DNA of 64,000 bases from Clostridia bacterium (GTDB lineage Bacteria; Bacillota; Clostridia; Lachnospirales; Cellulosilyticaceae): NCBI GenBank assembly GCA_029239755.1, contig JARBUI010000003.1, forward strand, positions 248,001-312,000, given 5' to 3'. A model generated the notes under the pieces. It saw only the letters and a program-made list of their open reading frames with translations. It did no database searches and was not told the origin of the DNA. A program made the position numbers and the translations under genes. Below, piece by piece: positions 1 to 9,902 of the stretch (position 1 is its first letter; each line of letters begins with the position of its first letter).

Positions 1-576
1 GGAAATAAATCAAATCAAATTAAAAGTATCCTCTCTACTATGCAAAAACTTACTAAGCAAACTAATTTACTTGCCTTCAATGCATCAATAGAAGCTTCAA
101 GGGCGGGTGAAGAAGGACGAGATTTTGCTGTTGTAGCTAACGAGGTAAGAAAGCTCGCTGATATCTCAGCTAACTTCGCAGTAGAAATCGAGCAAATTGT
201 TGGGGAGAATATTGTGTCTGTTAATAAGTTAATATCAGATGTAGATAAGTTCTCAAATTCACAGGAATCCACCGAAGAAGTTTTGCAGAAAACTGAATCA
301 CGTTTTATAGATATTAAAACAACGATTGATTCAGTACAAAATTCTATTAGAAATGTAGATATTGTGTTAAAAGACATTGAAGAAGCAAAGGACAACCTTA
401 TTTCTGAAATAAATAGTGTCTATAGTGTAGCACAAGAAACGATTACTTCTACAGAAATGGTAGAATCTTATGCCGAAGCTCAAGTAGCAAGCCTGCAAGA
501 GGTTGTTGCAACCTCTGAAGGGTTAAAAACGCTCTCTGCAACGCTCGAACAAATGGTACATAATTATCGTTTATAA
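1..576 (+). CDS. Methyl-accepting chemotaxis protein, C-terminal part (5' end outside window)
   Basis: The reading frame is open from base 1, so the N-terminal sensor, any membrane segments and HAMP domain lie upstream. What remains is the cytoplasmic signalling coiled coil. The highly conserved hairpin tip is visible near the start ([20 protein letters not shown], then [13 protein letters not shown]), which is the region that contacts CheA and CheW in this family. It is followed by about 110 residues of heptad-rich helix, the returning arm of the antiparallel coiled coil. The C-terminus lacks the NWETF-type CheR-docking pentapeptide. A cheW gene lies at 38555-39010, but no other chemotaxis gene is near. 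Family assignment is very safe; the ligand is unknown. Confidence 0.93.
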   Translation, partial: GNKSNQIKSILSTMQKLTKQTNLLAFNASIEASRAGEEGRDFAVVANEVRKLADISANFAVEIEQIVGENIVSVNKLISDVDKFSNSQESTEEVLQKTESRFIDIKTTIDSVQNSIRNVDIVLKDIEEAKDNLISEINSVYSVAQETITSTEMVESYAEAQVASLQEVVATSEGLKTLSATLEQMVHNYRL

Positions 577-680
577 ATCAAGAGAATATAGCATATTTAA
601 AATATGCCTATACATACAGTAGTATCTAAAGTTCTTCCGCATATAAGTTTAACTCTTGCTTAACACGTAAAATCCAGCTG

Positions 681-733
681 TATAATTACAAGGGACAGAA
701 GCTGTAAAAGCCTTTCTGTCCCTTGTAATTATA
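681..733. terminator. Long perfect hairpin between convergent genes
   Basis: Arms 681-700 and 714-733 are exact 20-base reverse complements around a 13-base loop. The hairpin lies between the convergent chemotaxis receptor gene and the last gene of the sugar locus, so a bidirectional terminator is the natural reading. There is no clean T-run on either side, so termination efficiency is uncertain. Confidence 0.6.
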
Positions 734-788
734 CCTAATATAAAATTTCTCATTATAACAATTTATAGTCTTTTCAAAAATTATAGAC

Positions 789-1571
789 CTATATGCCATA
801 TACCTCTATTTGACTGAGTGCAGGAAATGGTGATGGATCATCTGCCTTAATTAAATCACTGATTTGTATCCACTCAATCTTTTTCTTATCGAACGTCAGT
901 GTATGTCCCTTATCACTTCTTTCTAGGTCCCAAGTGATATGACTGCCATCTGAAAATCTTAAAGTAACCTGTTTCCACCAGTTATCGTGTGGAAAGTCCG
1001 ATCTTGTATATAAAACAACCTTGTCTACTTCAACCGTTCTTCCAAATGCTACTTTAAGGGCTGCTTCATCATCTTGATTAATTCCCCATGATTCATACGG
1101 CCATGCCCCATGCAAGTGGTTTTCACGATTTCCGTTAATTGCATTTTTAGCTGCGAACACTGACTCGCCCCTTGTTTCTACATTTGCTGTGACATGAGGG
1201 TAGCATCCACTTTCTCCGTGTTGGTCTACTACGTTAAGTGCAACATTTCTATAAGCATCAATCTCTTCTTTTGTCACTGCCCTCACATACAATAAATGTT
1301 TGTCACCATAAAATGTTTTTGGGGAGTAACATATTTTCTTTTCACCGAAAGGAATCTGATACTGCCATTTATGATTAGTCAAATAAACCAAGGCAGGCCC
1401 TAGTGCATCATCTACCTGCACCTTGTAAAACTGATTTCCTTCTGACGTTTCTATTACGATTAGATCCCCTTTTTCGTATGTACCCTCAAAAACAAGATTG
1501 ACTTCATCTTGCCCTGTACGAGACGCAATAATGCAACCATCTTCTTTTACGACTTTCAATGATAGCTCCAT
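789..1571 (-). CDS. Putative carbohydrate-binding protein with C-terminal discoidin-like domain
   Basis: Protein of 260 residues without signal peptide or membrane segment. The start at 1571 (MELSLKVV) is chosen over an upstream ATG at 1604 because AAGGAGA lies seven bases before it. The first half is rich in beta strands. The second half (roughly residues 130-260) resembles an F5/8 type C or discoidin-like galactose-binding sandwich: an Ala/Asn-rich opening, a WGIN segment, VVLYTRSDFPHDNWWK, and a final IEVYGI strand. It is the last gene of the sugar locus, downstream of the DUF2264 gene. An auxiliary or substrate-binding role is inferred from this position. I do not recognise a catalytic motif; an uncharacterised lyase or epimerase partner is possible. 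Confidence 0.55.
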   Translation of the reverse strand: MELSLKVVKEDGCIIASRTGQDEVNLVFEGTYEKGDLIVIETSEGNQFYKVQVDDALGPALVYLTNHKWQYQIPFGEKKICYSPKTFYGDKHLLYVRAVTKEEIDAYRNVALNVVDQHGESGCYPHVTANVETRGESVFAAKNAINGNRENHLHGAWPYESWGINQDDEAALKVAFGRTVEVDKVVLYTRSDFPHDNWWKQVTLRFSDGSHITWDLERSDKGHTLTFDKKKIEWIQISDLIKADDPSPFPALSQIEVYGI

Positions 1572-1652
1572 ATTTACTCTCCTTTTCTTATTTTCCAAGT
1601 GCATATCTTATTTCACTTTTATCTTCACAAACTCATTTCTTGGCTTGAGTAT

Positions 1653-3515
1653 TTATTGATTACAAGCTATAAACAAAGGTTCTTTTTCACCTTGCAGATT
1701 GATATACCAGCCCTCATCTTTAACAAAGGTTATAGCTGGTGGTTCATTCCACCCGCTATTATTTGTTCTCTCATTTTCCTTACCGTAGACTGCACAAGCG
1801 AGCCAGTGTGTTCCAGGCTCAAGATGTCCAATAAGGGTTGGTATTGCTGTTCGTGGATGAAGAAGATTTGTATTAGGCTCTGCAATAACCATTTGGCCCG
1901 TTCTTTTCCCAGTAAAATCAATAATCCCGCTGGTTGCCCACGGAAACTTAGCAGCCACCCCTCCATTTTCATAAATAATATCACTATTCTTCCCGGTTAC
2001 CAGTTCCATCTCCCGTGAAATGGCAAATCCACCCTCAGCCGTATCTAGGCTTCGTTTGGTAACAATGTGATGCAGACGAATATGCCAAGGGGCCCCTGGA
2101 ATCAGCCAAGTAGTTACTGTCCCATCCTTAAACGGCAGCCATTTTGAGTAGATCAACCTGTTTTCAATTCTGTACTCTTCGCATTTATGACGTCCACGGT
2201 AGTAATTATCTCCTTCACTTAAGGCTAACATAGAATCAAATGCGCCTTGTTCTAAACCATAATTCCCCTTCATAACACTAAATCCAAATACATTAGAATA
2301 GACAAATTTTTCATATTTAGATGCCATATTCGCAGGCTCAAAAGGAGCATACTGCCCCGATGTAAAAGCCATTACATGCCTAGGTTCGTCTCTTACAATG
2401 TGCATATGCGGATGCATTTGAACTGAAACTTTGTCTAGTTTTGGAAGTGATTCTTCTTTGGCTTGCCAGAAGGGATGATTTTCATCAAGAGCGAGAGGAA
2501 GAAAAGTCTTCATAGCCCAGTAAGCTCCGCCCTCCCCATTGTACCCCTCAGACATGACCAAATTGGGATAACTATAACCCACAGTTAACAATCCTTCTTT
2601 AGTCAGAATAGGTTGTTTAAACCACCACCTTAAATTGCGAAGCACCAAACCTTTTACAACCCCCCAAGGGTATACTTCTACACCAGCATATGCCAGGGCA
2701 CTCCAGAAAGCTGATTGTGCAAAACGGTAAGTCATGCTTCGTCCATAAGGAATAGCTGATCCATCTTCTGCAAACCAATAGATAAAGTCCTTTGCAAACT
2801 GAGCAGCCCGTTTTTTATAACTTTCAGAGCGGATAGGATCACGATCTTCGAGCAGCTTAGCATAGACTAAGCTGTAAAAATGCATGCCAAATGCAATATA
2901 ATAATCCATTTGTTCTGTGAACCCATCTGAATACCACCCATTATCCAAGTAGTAACTGTCCACTCTGTTAAGTGCATCTTCTAAGGCTGCACTATCATAA
3001 GCAGCTCCTACTTTTTGAAGACCGCAGTTTACAAAAACTCTGAAAAATAGCCAGTTGTTTTGTACAATGTCATGTTCATTAATTTGATTCATCCACTTGG
3101 CAAAGTTCTGCTTTTCGAGGTCAGTAAGAGGAATCCAAACTTTTTCTGGAATGAGACAAAGTGCTAAGCCGATGACTGCCATTTCAACCATTCTCTGATC
3201 ACAGTCTGTTAAGATTCCCCAATATTCTTCATGCTCTGGGTCTGTTCCATGGATAATCCCTTGCAGGTAAATTTCCCAAAAATCAGTATCCATTCCCCCT
3301 GCCGTTAATGGAACCAATCCCCAAAGAATGCGTGAAAATGCTTCGAACATTGCTACGTTTTCGCAATAATAACGCCCCGTTTCACCTATCTTTAATCTTG
3401 CACATCCTAAGCTAAAATAAGGCTTTACTGGATTACAGAGAGTAAGTACTGCATCTTGCACATCTTTTCTTGTTTTGAGGGGATTTCGAGCAAGAACTGT
3501 TACATCATTTTTCAA
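1653..3515 (-). CDS. DUF2264 family protein
   Basis: A 620-residue protein with the family opening NPLKTRKDVQDAV..L..PVKPYFS and the following G.GRYYCE...EAFSRILWGLVPL block. The N-terminal ~370 residues are helix-rich with many Trp/Tyr and fit an alpha/alpha toroid; the rest is beta-rich. No signal peptide is present, so it is probably cytoplasmic. Members occur in polysaccharide-utilisation loci beside uronate-processing enzymes. Here it follows the GH88 gene and precedes the sugar-binding-like gene on the same strand. The reaction is not established from sequence: a glycan-processing (hydrolase- or lyase-like) role is inferred from neighbours only. The start ATG at 3515 has only a modest purine-rich leader (AAAGGGG) upstream. 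Confidence 0.8.
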   Translation of the reverse strand: MKNDVTVLARNPLKTRKDVQDAVLTLCNPVKPYFSLGCARLKIGETGRYYCENVAMFEAFSRILWGLVPLTAGGMDTDFWEIYLQGIIHGTDPEHEEYWGILTDCDQRMVEMAVIGLALCLIPEKVWIPLTDLEKQNFAKWMNQINEHDIVQNNWLFFRVFVNCGLQKVGAAYDSAALEDALNRVDSYYLDNGWYSDGFTEQMDYYIAFGMHFYSLVYAKLLEDRDPIRSESYKKRAAQFAKDFIYWFAEDGSAIPYGRSMTYRFAQSAFWSALAYAGVEVYPWGVVKGLVLRNLRWWFKQPILTKEGLLTVGYSYPNLVMSEGYNGEGGAYWAMKTFLPLALDENHPFWQAKEESLPKLDKVSVQMHPHMHIVRDEPRHVMAFTSGQYAPFEPANMASKYEKFVYSNVFGFSVMKGNYGLEQGAFDSMLALSEGDNYYRGRHKCEEYRIENRLIYSKWLPFKDGTVTTWLIPGAPWHIRLHHIVTKRSLDTAEGGFAISREMELVTGKNSDIIYENGGVAAKFPWATSGIIDFTGKRTGQMVIAEPNTNLLHPRTAIPTLIGHLEPGTHWLACAVYGKENERTNNSGWNEPPAITFVKDEGWYINLQGEKEPLFIACNQ

Positions 3516-3552
3516 ATTGATGCACCCCTTTCATTTTTTAATGACTTTTAAT

Positions 3553-4725
3553 CTACCAATAGGAATTCCAAATCTGTGTCATCCTTACTAATGCTTCAAG
3601 GTAAAAATAATCTCCCCACAAAGTACACTCATCAACACCTCTGCCGCCTGGTTTATTATAAACACTATGAATGAGCAGTCCTTCTGCCTCAGTATCATTA
3701 TCTGGTGCATAGTATTCCATTAGAGAAATCATCATTTTTTTTGCTTCATCAAGAAAATAATCATAGTCTGGATCTGTTACTGGCAATGCTTTAACAAGTT
3801 CTAGCAAACCGCATACTGCAATTGCAGCAGCTGAACTGTCACGTTCCTCTGTTCCCTCTGTAAAAATGAGATCCCAATAACATACTCTGTCTTCTGGTAA
3901 CCGGTCAAGGAAATAGTGTGCAATTTTTCTACTTAGTTCAATAAGAGAAACATCTTTAGTATAATTATAGCTTAGGCAAAAACCATAGATTGCCCATGCT
4001 TGACCTCTTGCCCAGCAAGAAGTATCAGAATAGCCTTGGCATGTTGTTCCTCTTAGGGGCTTTCCTGTTAAAGGATCCATGTAGAAGGTATGATAAGTTG
4101 AAAAATCATCTCGTACCAAGTATTTAGCTGCTTGATTAATGTGGCTTATTGCACATTCTATATATTTCCAATCTCCTGTTTGCCCTGTAGCCCAGTAAAG
4201 CAAAGGTAAATTCATATTACAATCAATAATCATGCGGCCTCTTTGACTTTCATCATTTAAATCTCCCCAAGCTTGAATGATACCAGCTTTTTCATGATAT
4301 CGTGTCAAGAGATAGTCTGCTGCTTTTAAAGCTATCTCCTTAGCCTCTTGATTTTGCGTAATCTTATAGGCATTAACACATGAAAGCGTATATAAAAATC
4401 CTAAATCATGATGATCTATATCTATTTTATTTTCTAATCTATCCTTAAAGCTTTTAATATGTATATGAGCTAAGTCATAATATTTTTTTTCATGGGTAAC
4501 TTCATAAGCCAGCCATAGCATACCCGTCCAAAAACTTGTTGTCCATTCTACATTTTCTGTCATCAAATAGGATAGTCCTTGACTAGCAGAAGACGGAAAT
4601 TTTTCTCCAAACTTGCCTATATTCTTATCTACGGTCTTTAAGGCATTTTTTAGTGCAGCCTCAAGCGTCTCTTTTGTTAACTTAGATATCATCCTAGATG
4701 GATCAGGATTATTTTCTATATTCAT
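3553..4725 (-). CDS. ugl: Unsaturated glucuronyl hydrolase (glycoside hydrolase family 88)
   Basis: A 390-residue alpha6/alpha6-barrel enzyme that removes the 4,5-unsaturated uronic acid left at the non-reducing end by polysaccharide lyases. Key residues are visible: DHHDLGF with Asp107 and IDCNMNLPLL with Asp168. Their 61-residue spacing equals that of the two catalytic Asp residues (88 and 149) of the characterised Bacillus enzyme. The SCWARGQAWAIYGF block is also typical. No signal peptide. The start is supported by AAGGAG six bases upstream, and only one base separates it from the stop of the lyase gene before it, so the two are almost certainly translated from one mRNA. Lyase followed by unsaturated uronyl hydrolase is the classic order of reactions. 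Confidence 0.93.
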   Translation of the reverse strand: MNIENNPDPSRMISKLTKETLEAALKNALKTVDKNIGKFGEKFPSSASQGLSYLMTENVEWTTSFWTGMLWLAYEVTHEKKYYDLAHIHIKSFKDRLENKIDIDHHDLGFLYTLSCVNAYKITQNQEAKEIALKAADYLLTRYHEKAGIIQAWGDLNDESQRGRMIIDCNMNLPLLYWATGQTGDWKYIECAISHINQAAKYLVRDDFSTYHTFYMDPLTGKPLRGTTCQGYSDTSCWARGQAWAIYGFCLSYNYTKDVSLIELSRKIAHYFLDRLPEDRVCYWDLIFTEGTEERDSSAAAIAVCGLLELVKALPVTDPDYDYFLDEAKKMMISLMEYYAPDNDTEAEGLLIHSVYNKPGGRGVDECTLWGDYFYLEALVRMTQIWNSYW

Positions 4726-4726
4726 G

Positions 4727-6619
4727 TTAAACTCCTTGTCTTATTACAAATAGCCATTCTTCTGACTCGACTTGTTTTTTTAATTTCAATTGTATCCTAT
4801 AAAAAGACCCTTTCCAACTACGTAATAATCTTTCATCTTTAATAGGGATCTCTGTAACACTAAAATCAAAATAACCTTTTGGATAGGAAATCTCTACTGA
4901 CTTACCCACCAGGTTTCTTAATACAATTCTATTATCTTTAAGCTTTATAGGTTCACAGTTAGTCATATAATTCATTGTAATTTTATCTGTCTTTTCTCTT
5001 AGGTCAAACTTTTCTTTTACCCTGATTTCATGGTTCATCCTATCATAGACAAATTGTCGATTCCATTTTATGATGCCTGCTTGTTCTGGATAAGCCTCGT
5101 CTATATCTAAAGAAAAAATAGTGCTTTCATGATCTGAAATGTAAGAAACATTTTTGCTTTTATACTGTTTGCCATAGGCTTGCTGACATCCATTAATTGT
5201 TGGCAAATTATGATAACCAGATTGCATCGTCCAAATATCATACCTATCTTCACCAAATGTTTTCTTGGTATAGGTTTCAACCCCTACATCTACGACCATA
5301 GGTTCTCCGTCTATATAAATAACGAAGTTGCCTACGTCATTATGGTTATGACTTTCATCATTATGATTACCTTTTGCTGCAATTAGAAGTCCATCCTTTT
5401 TGTACTCATCTGACCTAGAGCACATTACTTCTATTTGATTCCACCATGTATCTTTTTCATGGATAATTGAAGTAGCATTATTTTGTATTTTATGATATAA
5501 AAACAACTTATGTAGTATCTTATACATAGGAAAATGTGGTTCTGGATCTAATTTATTCTCTTTTTCTCTTCCGATTTCACCCGCAAGAGCTTTCAATCCC
5601 TCATGATTTAGAGCTTCTCCAAATCGATAGATAATTTCTTCTGGCAAATTAACATTTCTAACATTACAGTCTGCAAAAGGCAAGTAGTATGTATCATTAA
5701 TATGTGCTTTACAAATATACTCACCCATATTCCTAACTTTGGAGTCTTCAAAGTAATTTATTTCTCCTTGGCTATAACCTAGTAGTAAATCTGCTAAAAT
5801 ATAGACTGATCCTGCTGCATGTCCCCAGTAGGTTGCGCCTTCATCACAACCACCATCTTCAGGTTGCCCATTTAAATAAATATTAAAAGAATCAATACAT
5901 TTTTGAACACCTTTTTTGAGCTTTTCCTCATTTTCTTCTATTAAAAGAAATGTCGTTAAGCAGTTCATATTACACCAAGGATTCCAATTATTTATTTTAT
6001 GATGATTTTTTGTATTTTCAACAAATCCCATCCACCAAAAATCATCATGTTTTAAATAAGGATTAATGATTCTTTTTTTAAGTTCATAGCCTATCCTTTT
6101 TCTAATTAAAGGCGATATCTCATCTAACTGTTCTTCAAGCAAAAAGGAAGTAAAACTTAAAAGAGCACCTGTTTCTGCTGCAAAGAGATCCACAAATATA
6201 TGTTCAGGATCTCCAAGAATATTATCTTCGCAGCCAGCTAAATGATGATTATGAGCAGGTACAACCCAATTACTCTCTTCACACAAACTAAATATGCCGT
6301 TAATAATTGCAGGGATATATTTATGATCATTACTTAAGTAAACACTTAGAACCATCCAACCCAAAGCACTTCTTTTCTCAAAATATTTGTTTTCAAATTC
6401 CTCCCTATTGCCATCCTCTGAAAACCTCAAATAACCTGTAGCTAGTAATGAAGGCCACTCATACCTATAATATTTTTCTGCCTTTTGACGGACTAATCTA
6501 CAAGCCTCTTCTGGTATATGCCTTTTAAATAAGTCTGACTTATATTGATCAAAAGATCTCAAACAATAATTTCTTTGTTCTACATCTGCTTTTACTTTTT
6601 CTTTATTCATGCTATCCAC
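4727..6619 (-). CDS. Heparinase II/III superfamily protein, probable exolytic uronate lyase
   Basis: A 630-residue protein: alpha/alpha toroid N-terminal part (motif PEDGGCDEGATYWGHAAGS, around residues 255-275), then the heparinase II/III-like beta part with the hallmark SHNHNDVGNFVIYIDGEP (around residues 420-440), where the conserved His is expected to act in beta-elimination. No signal peptide is seen, suggesting a cytoplasmic enzyme that acts on imported oligosaccharides. The first start is a GTG at 6619, directly after the stop of the permease gene; an in-frame ATG at 6610 is an equally reasonable start. Superfamily members cleave heparan sulfate, alginate, chondroitin and related uronate polymers, so the exact substrate cannot be read here. 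Confidence 0.85.
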   Translation of the reverse strand: MDSMNKEKVKADVEQRNYCLRSFDQYKSDLFKRHIPEEACRLVRQKAEKYYRYEWPSLLATGYLRFSEDGNREEFENKYFEKRSALGWMVLSVYLSNDHKYIPAIINGIFSLCEESNWVVPAHNHHLAGCEDNILGDPEHIFVDLFAAETGALLSFTSFLLEEQLDEISPLIRKRIGYELKKRIINPYLKHDDFWWMGFVENTKNHHKINNWNPWCNMNCLTTFLLIEENEEKLKKGVQKCIDSFNIYLNGQPEDGGCDEGATYWGHAAGSVYILADLLLGYSQGEINYFEDSKVRNMGEYICKAHINDTYYLPFADCNVRNVNLPEEIIYRFGEALNHEGLKALAGEIGREKENKLDPEPHFPMYKILHKLFLYHKIQNNATSIIHEKDTWWNQIEVMCSRSDEYKKDGLLIAAKGNHNDESHNHNDVGNFVIYIDGEPMVVDVGVETYTKKTFGEDRYDIWTMQSGYHNLPTINGCQQAYGKQYKSKNVSYISDHESTIFSLDIDEAYPEQAGIIKWNRQFVYDRMNHEIRVKEKFDLREKTDKITMNYMTNCEPIKLKDNRIVLRNLVGKSVEISYPKGYFDFSVTEIPIKDERLLRSWKGSFYRIQLKLKKQVESEEWLFVIRQGV

Positions 6620-6620
6620 C

Positions 6621-7484
6621 CTATCCTTTCATCCCTGTCATAGCAACCCCTTTTACAAATAGGTCTTGCGCCAATAAATAGACTATAATCGTTGGTAACA
6701 TAGCACATACAGCTGCTGCCATAAGCAGTGCATAATCTTGTGTATACAGAGTCTGAAAAGTTCTTATTCCAAGCTGCAGGGTCCTGTTTGCATCACTGCT
6801 GATATAAATAAGTGGTCCTAAAAAATCATTCCATGCGTAGATAAAAGTAAAGATAACTAAACTACCAATGGCGGGTTTTGCGTTTGGCATAATAATTTTA
6901 GCGTATATTTCAAAATCATTGCAGCCATCTATTCGTGCAGCTTCTGACAACTCTTCCGGTATAGACATAAAAAACTGACGAAATAAAAATACACCAAAAG
7001 GACTAAACGCACCTAATAGTATTAATGCCCCTATATTATCAATTAACCCTAATTTCTGTATAACGATAAACTGTGGAATCATAATGACTGTAAAAGGTAC
7101 CATAAGTGTTCCTAAATAACCCATAAATAATAAATCTCTTTCTTTAAATATTATCTTAGAAAAAGCATAAGCTGCCAAAGAACAGGTTATCACTTGGGCA
7201 GCTGTTACAGCAACAGCTACTATCACAGTATTTGTATAATAAGTTAAAAAGGGTACCCTAGTCCAAACTTCTTTATAATTACTCCATTTAAATTGATCTG
7301 GTATCCATTTAATTGGCATTGTAAATACGTCTATTTCTGGTTTTAGAGAGGCTGAAATCATCCATATAAATGGCAAAATCATAGTGATTGAGAACACTAT
7401 TAAAGTAACGTAGAGTAGAATTTTAGAAATATTAAACTTAATTTTTTTATTTATATTTATTTCATTTCCTGATTGTGTTTTCAT
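6621..7484 (-). CDS. Carbohydrate ABC transporter permease, MalG-type
   Basis: A 287-residue inner-membrane protein with six predicted membrane helices and the EAA cytoplasmic loop (EELSEAARIDGCNDFEIYAKI, then P..KPA) that docks the ATPase. It ends in the GMTGMKG tail usual for MalG/LacG proteins. The start at 7484 is preferred over 7514 because AGGAGG lies about ten bases upstream and the longer form would overlap the previous gene. It forms a pair with the 7499-8377 permease and the lipoprotein at 8440-9750. No ATPase gene is in the locus; such CUT1 importers commonly share a general MsmK-type ATPase encoded elsewhere (established for the family, not shown here). Confidence 0.93.
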   Translation of the reverse strand: MKTQSGNEININKKIKFNISKILLYVTLIVFSITMILPFIWMISASLKPEIDVFTMPIKWIPDQFKWSNYKEVWTRVPFLTYYTNTVIVAVAVTAAQVITCSLAAYAFSKIIFKERDLLFMGYLGTLMVPFTVIMIPQFIVIQKLGLIDNIGALILLGAFSPFGVFLFRQFFMSIPEELSEAARIDGCNDFEIYAKIIMPNAKPAIGSLVIFTFIYAWNDFLGPLIYISSDANRTLQLGIRTFQTLYTQDYALLMAAAVCAMLPTIIVYLLAQDLFVKGVAMTGMKG

Positions 7485-7498
7485 ACCATGACCACCTC

Positions 7499-8377
7499 CT
7501 AATAGTTGACCCATTTTTTTTGCCCCCTAAATTGAATAAATGTTATAATCATAATCATTGTGAATAATACATACGCCATTGCAGAAGCATATCCAAATTT
7601 GTATTTTACAAAAGCTTCATTGTAAATAGTATAAGCGAGTACATTTGTAGAACGGCCTGGACCGCCTTGAGTTAAAATATAGATTTGATCAAATACTTTA
7701 AAGGAATTAATAATGGCGATAATAGTTGCAAAAAATATCGTTGGCGATAGCATCGGAAGTGTGATATGAACAAACTTTTTCCACTTATTGGCCCCATCAA
7801 TTCCTGCTGCCTCAATAAGTGATTCATCAACTCCTTGCAACCCCGCAAGAAAGATAATCATATAATAACCAATAGCTTTCCAGATGGATACTATAATCAC
7901 ACTCGTCATCGCCCATTGTGAAGAAGATAGCCATCTGGGTGGATTTTGCATACCAATCGTCATAAGAAAAGCATTGAGGGGTCCCATTGTAGGATGAAAA
8001 ATCAACTGCCAAACAACTCCTACTGCTACTGTTGCTGATAAGTAAGGTAAAAAGAATGCTGTTCTAAAGGCTTTAATCCCTTTAATTTTTTTATTAAGTC
8101 CCATGGCTACAAATAATGCTAGTGTAAGCGTTAATGGAACAGAAAGACCCATGTAGTATAGAGTATTTTTAAGTGAGATATGAAAAGTTTCATCCTGAAA
8201 TAATGCTATATAGTTAGAAAGTCCCACAAAATTGCTCTTATTAAATCCATTCCAATCTGTAAAGCTAAGCCCAAAAGAAACAATAACAGGGGTCAATGTA
8301 AAAATGAGAAAGCCTATAATATTGGGTAATAAAAATAAATATGCTACGACTCGATTTGATAGTTTAAATTTATGCAT
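7499..8377 (-). CDS. Carbohydrate ABC transporter permease, MalF/UgpA-type
   Basis: A 292-residue membrane protein with six predicted helices, the N-terminal LLPNIIGFLIFTLTPVIVS motif and an EAA loop (DESLIEAAGIDGANKWKKFVHITLPML). It ends near KWVNY, as is usual for these proteins. The start at 8377 (MHKFKLSNR) is chosen because AAAGGGG precedes it at about nine bases; the longer frame from 8428 would begin inside the hairpin at 8401-8428. It pairs with the second permease to form the membrane channel of a family-1 sugar importer. Confidence 0.93.
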   Translation of the reverse strand: MHKFKLSNRVVAYLFLLPNIIGFLIFTLTPVIVSFGLSFTDWNGFNKSNFVGLSNYIALFQDETFHISLKNTLYYMGLSVPLTLTLALFVAMGLNKKIKGIKAFRTAFFLPYLSATVAVGVVWQLIFHPTMGPLNAFLMTIGMQNPPRWLSSSQWAMTSVIIVSIWKAIGYYMIIFLAGLQGVDESLIEAAGIDGANKWKKFVHITLPMLSPTIFFATIIAIINSFKVFDQIYILTQGGPGRSTNVLAYTIYNEAFVKYKFGYASAMAYVLFTMIMIITFIQFRGQKKWVNY

Positions 8378-8400
8378 AATATTGTTCCCCTTTACTTTAA

Positions 8401-8428
8401 ATGTACGCTTATTTTCATAAGCGTACAT
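8401..8428 (-). terminator. Intercistronic hairpin after the solute-binding protein gene
   Basis: Perfect 12-base arms (8401-8412 and 8417-8428) around a four-base loop, between the binding-protein gene and the first permease. There is no T-run on the minus strand, so it is more likely an mRNA-stabilising or partial termination element. Such elements commonly let the binding protein be made in excess over the membrane subunits. Confidence 0.6.
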
Positions 8429-8439
8429 GTTATTAATAA

Positions 8440-9750
8440 CTAAACTTCTTTTTTAATTCTTGTCTTAATTTTTTCAATAGCTTGTTCTACCGTCTGTTCT
8501 CCCGCTAGTGCTAATTCTATTTCTTCTTTGTAAATTGTATTAACTATTGTGTTGATTCCTACAACTGGAGGAAATTCAACGTAAACCTTTTGATTCATAA
8601 TCATTTTGAGGTTATCAGGCTTTTTATTTCCATCTCCAAGATAGACTTTTGCTATATCATCATTTACAAATGCTGGAACTTTACCCTCCCCGGCTAGTAC
8701 TTTAGCCCCTTCTTGACCAGAAATGTAGCTAAGGAAATTCCATGCAGCCTCTTGTTTTTGAGTATTTGGATTAATAGACATGCTAGTTGGCATACCCCAT
8801 GATGTATTTGCTGAAACATTTTGTTGATGTGGCAACGCCGCGATATCCCAGTTAAAAGTCATTTTTCCTTCTTCAACGTCTGTTCTATATTTAGTTATTG
8901 CCCAATCACCCATAATCAACATGCCGACATTTCCCTTTTGAAAGGTAGCATTATAATGTGCATTTGTAGCAATACTATCTAGATAACTCATGACTGAGCC
9001 ATCTGCTTCTAAATCCAGTCTCATTTTAAGAGCATCCTGAACTGCAGATAAGTCTTCATCAATAACGGTCGCGCCGGTTTGTAAGGCTGGTCCAAATGTA
9101 GATACAGGCCAAGTATGTATAAACGCACCCCAAGTTTTGTTTTCACCTGAACCCTTTGTGAGTTTTTTAGCTGTCTCTCTAAATTCATCCCATGTCATAT
9201 CATCTGTTGGATATGGTATCCCCGCTGCATCAAATACATCTTTATTGTAATACATAACCCATGTCGTTTTATAAAAAGGTAATGCTGAAATTTTACCATT
9301 TACCTTTAATCCTTCATAAAGGGATCCATATCCTGAGGTATCAAATTTGTTTTTTGTTATTAACTCATCTAGAGGTAATGTTTGTCCTTTTGACGCTAGG
9401 TCAGAATACTGAGCATTGTTTTTTGTAGCAAATACGTCAATATCAGATCCTCCAGCTAGCTGTACAGCAAGCGCAGTTTCATATTCCTTATCTGGATAAC
9501 CACTTAAATCGATTTTAATGTTTGGATTTGCAGCTTCAAAGCCCTCTACAACTTTTTTTACAGCTGGCAGTTCACCTTCCCAAAGAACAACCTTTAACGT
9601 GGTATCTTTTGGCAATTCTTCTTTTACCTCTGTCGTTTTCACCTCGGCTTTTTGTTCACCGCTTCCTGCATCCTTACTACTACACCCAGCTAATAGAGAC
9701 ATCCCCATTGTCAATGCTAATAACATCTGCATGATTTTCTTTGATTTCAT
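8440..9750 (-). CDS. Extracellular solute-binding lipoprotein (family 1, sugar)
   Basis: A 436-residue protein with a lipoprotein signal: positively charged start, hydrophobic stretch and lipobox LLAGC with Cys23. It has the bilobed family-1 pattern (TTLKVVLWEGELPAVKKVVEGF near the N-terminus, GKISALPFYKTTWVMYYNKDVF in the middle, GVNIMGD-like GMLIMGDWAI). It captures the oligosaccharide outside the cell and passes it to the two permeases encoded downstream. First gene of the operon; it has GGAGG nine bases upstream and a promoter at 9812-9840. It diverges from the two-component system, which is likely its regulator. Confidence 0.95.
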   Translation of the reverse strand: MKSKKIMQMLLALTMGMSLLAGCSSKDAGSGEQKAEVKTTEVKEELPKDTTLKVVLWEGELPAVKKVVEGFEAANPNIKIDLSGYPDKEYETALAVQLAGGSDIDVFATKNNAQYSDLASKGQTLPLDELITKNKFDTSGYGSLYEGLKVNGKISALPFYKTTWVMYYNKDVFDAAGIPYPTDDMTWDEFRETAKKLTKGSGENKTWGAFIHTWPVSTFGPALQTGATVIDEDLSAVQDALKMRLDLEADGSVMSYLDSIATNAHYNATFQKGNVGMLIMGDWAITKYRTDVEEGKMTFNWDIAALPHQQNVSANTSWGMPTSMSINPNTQKQEAAWNFLSYISGQEGAKVLAGEGKVPAFVNDDIAKVYLGDGNKKPDNLKMIMNQKVYVEFPPVVGINTIVNTIYKEEIELALAGEQTVEQAIEKIKTRIKKEV

Positions 9751-9811
9751 CTTTCATTTCCTCCATTCTCATAATAAATATCCATAAGCATGTTAATTTG
9801 TTTCTATACTT

Positions 9812-9840
9812 AGTATACCGAATCATCTTTCTATCTGTAA
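9812..9840 (-). promoter_or_regulatory. Probable sigma-A promoter of the sugar-uptake operon
   Basis: On the minus strand a -10 TATACT (9812-9817) lies 17 bases after a weak -35 TTACAG (9835-9840). The weak -35 fits a promoter that needs an activator. Confidence 0.5.
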
Positions 9841-9902
9841 GTTACATTTTTTATTCCCCTAACTAAGCACAAATACCTGCTTCAATCCTATTTTGTTATA
9901 AA

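Noticed and set aside
1599..2018. Open frame on the plus strand opposite the DUF2264 gene
   Set aside because: Antisense shadow of a clear coding gene, no ribosome-binding site. The same applies to the plus-strand frame at 14503-14931 opposite the ammonium transporter and to most other opposite-strand frames.
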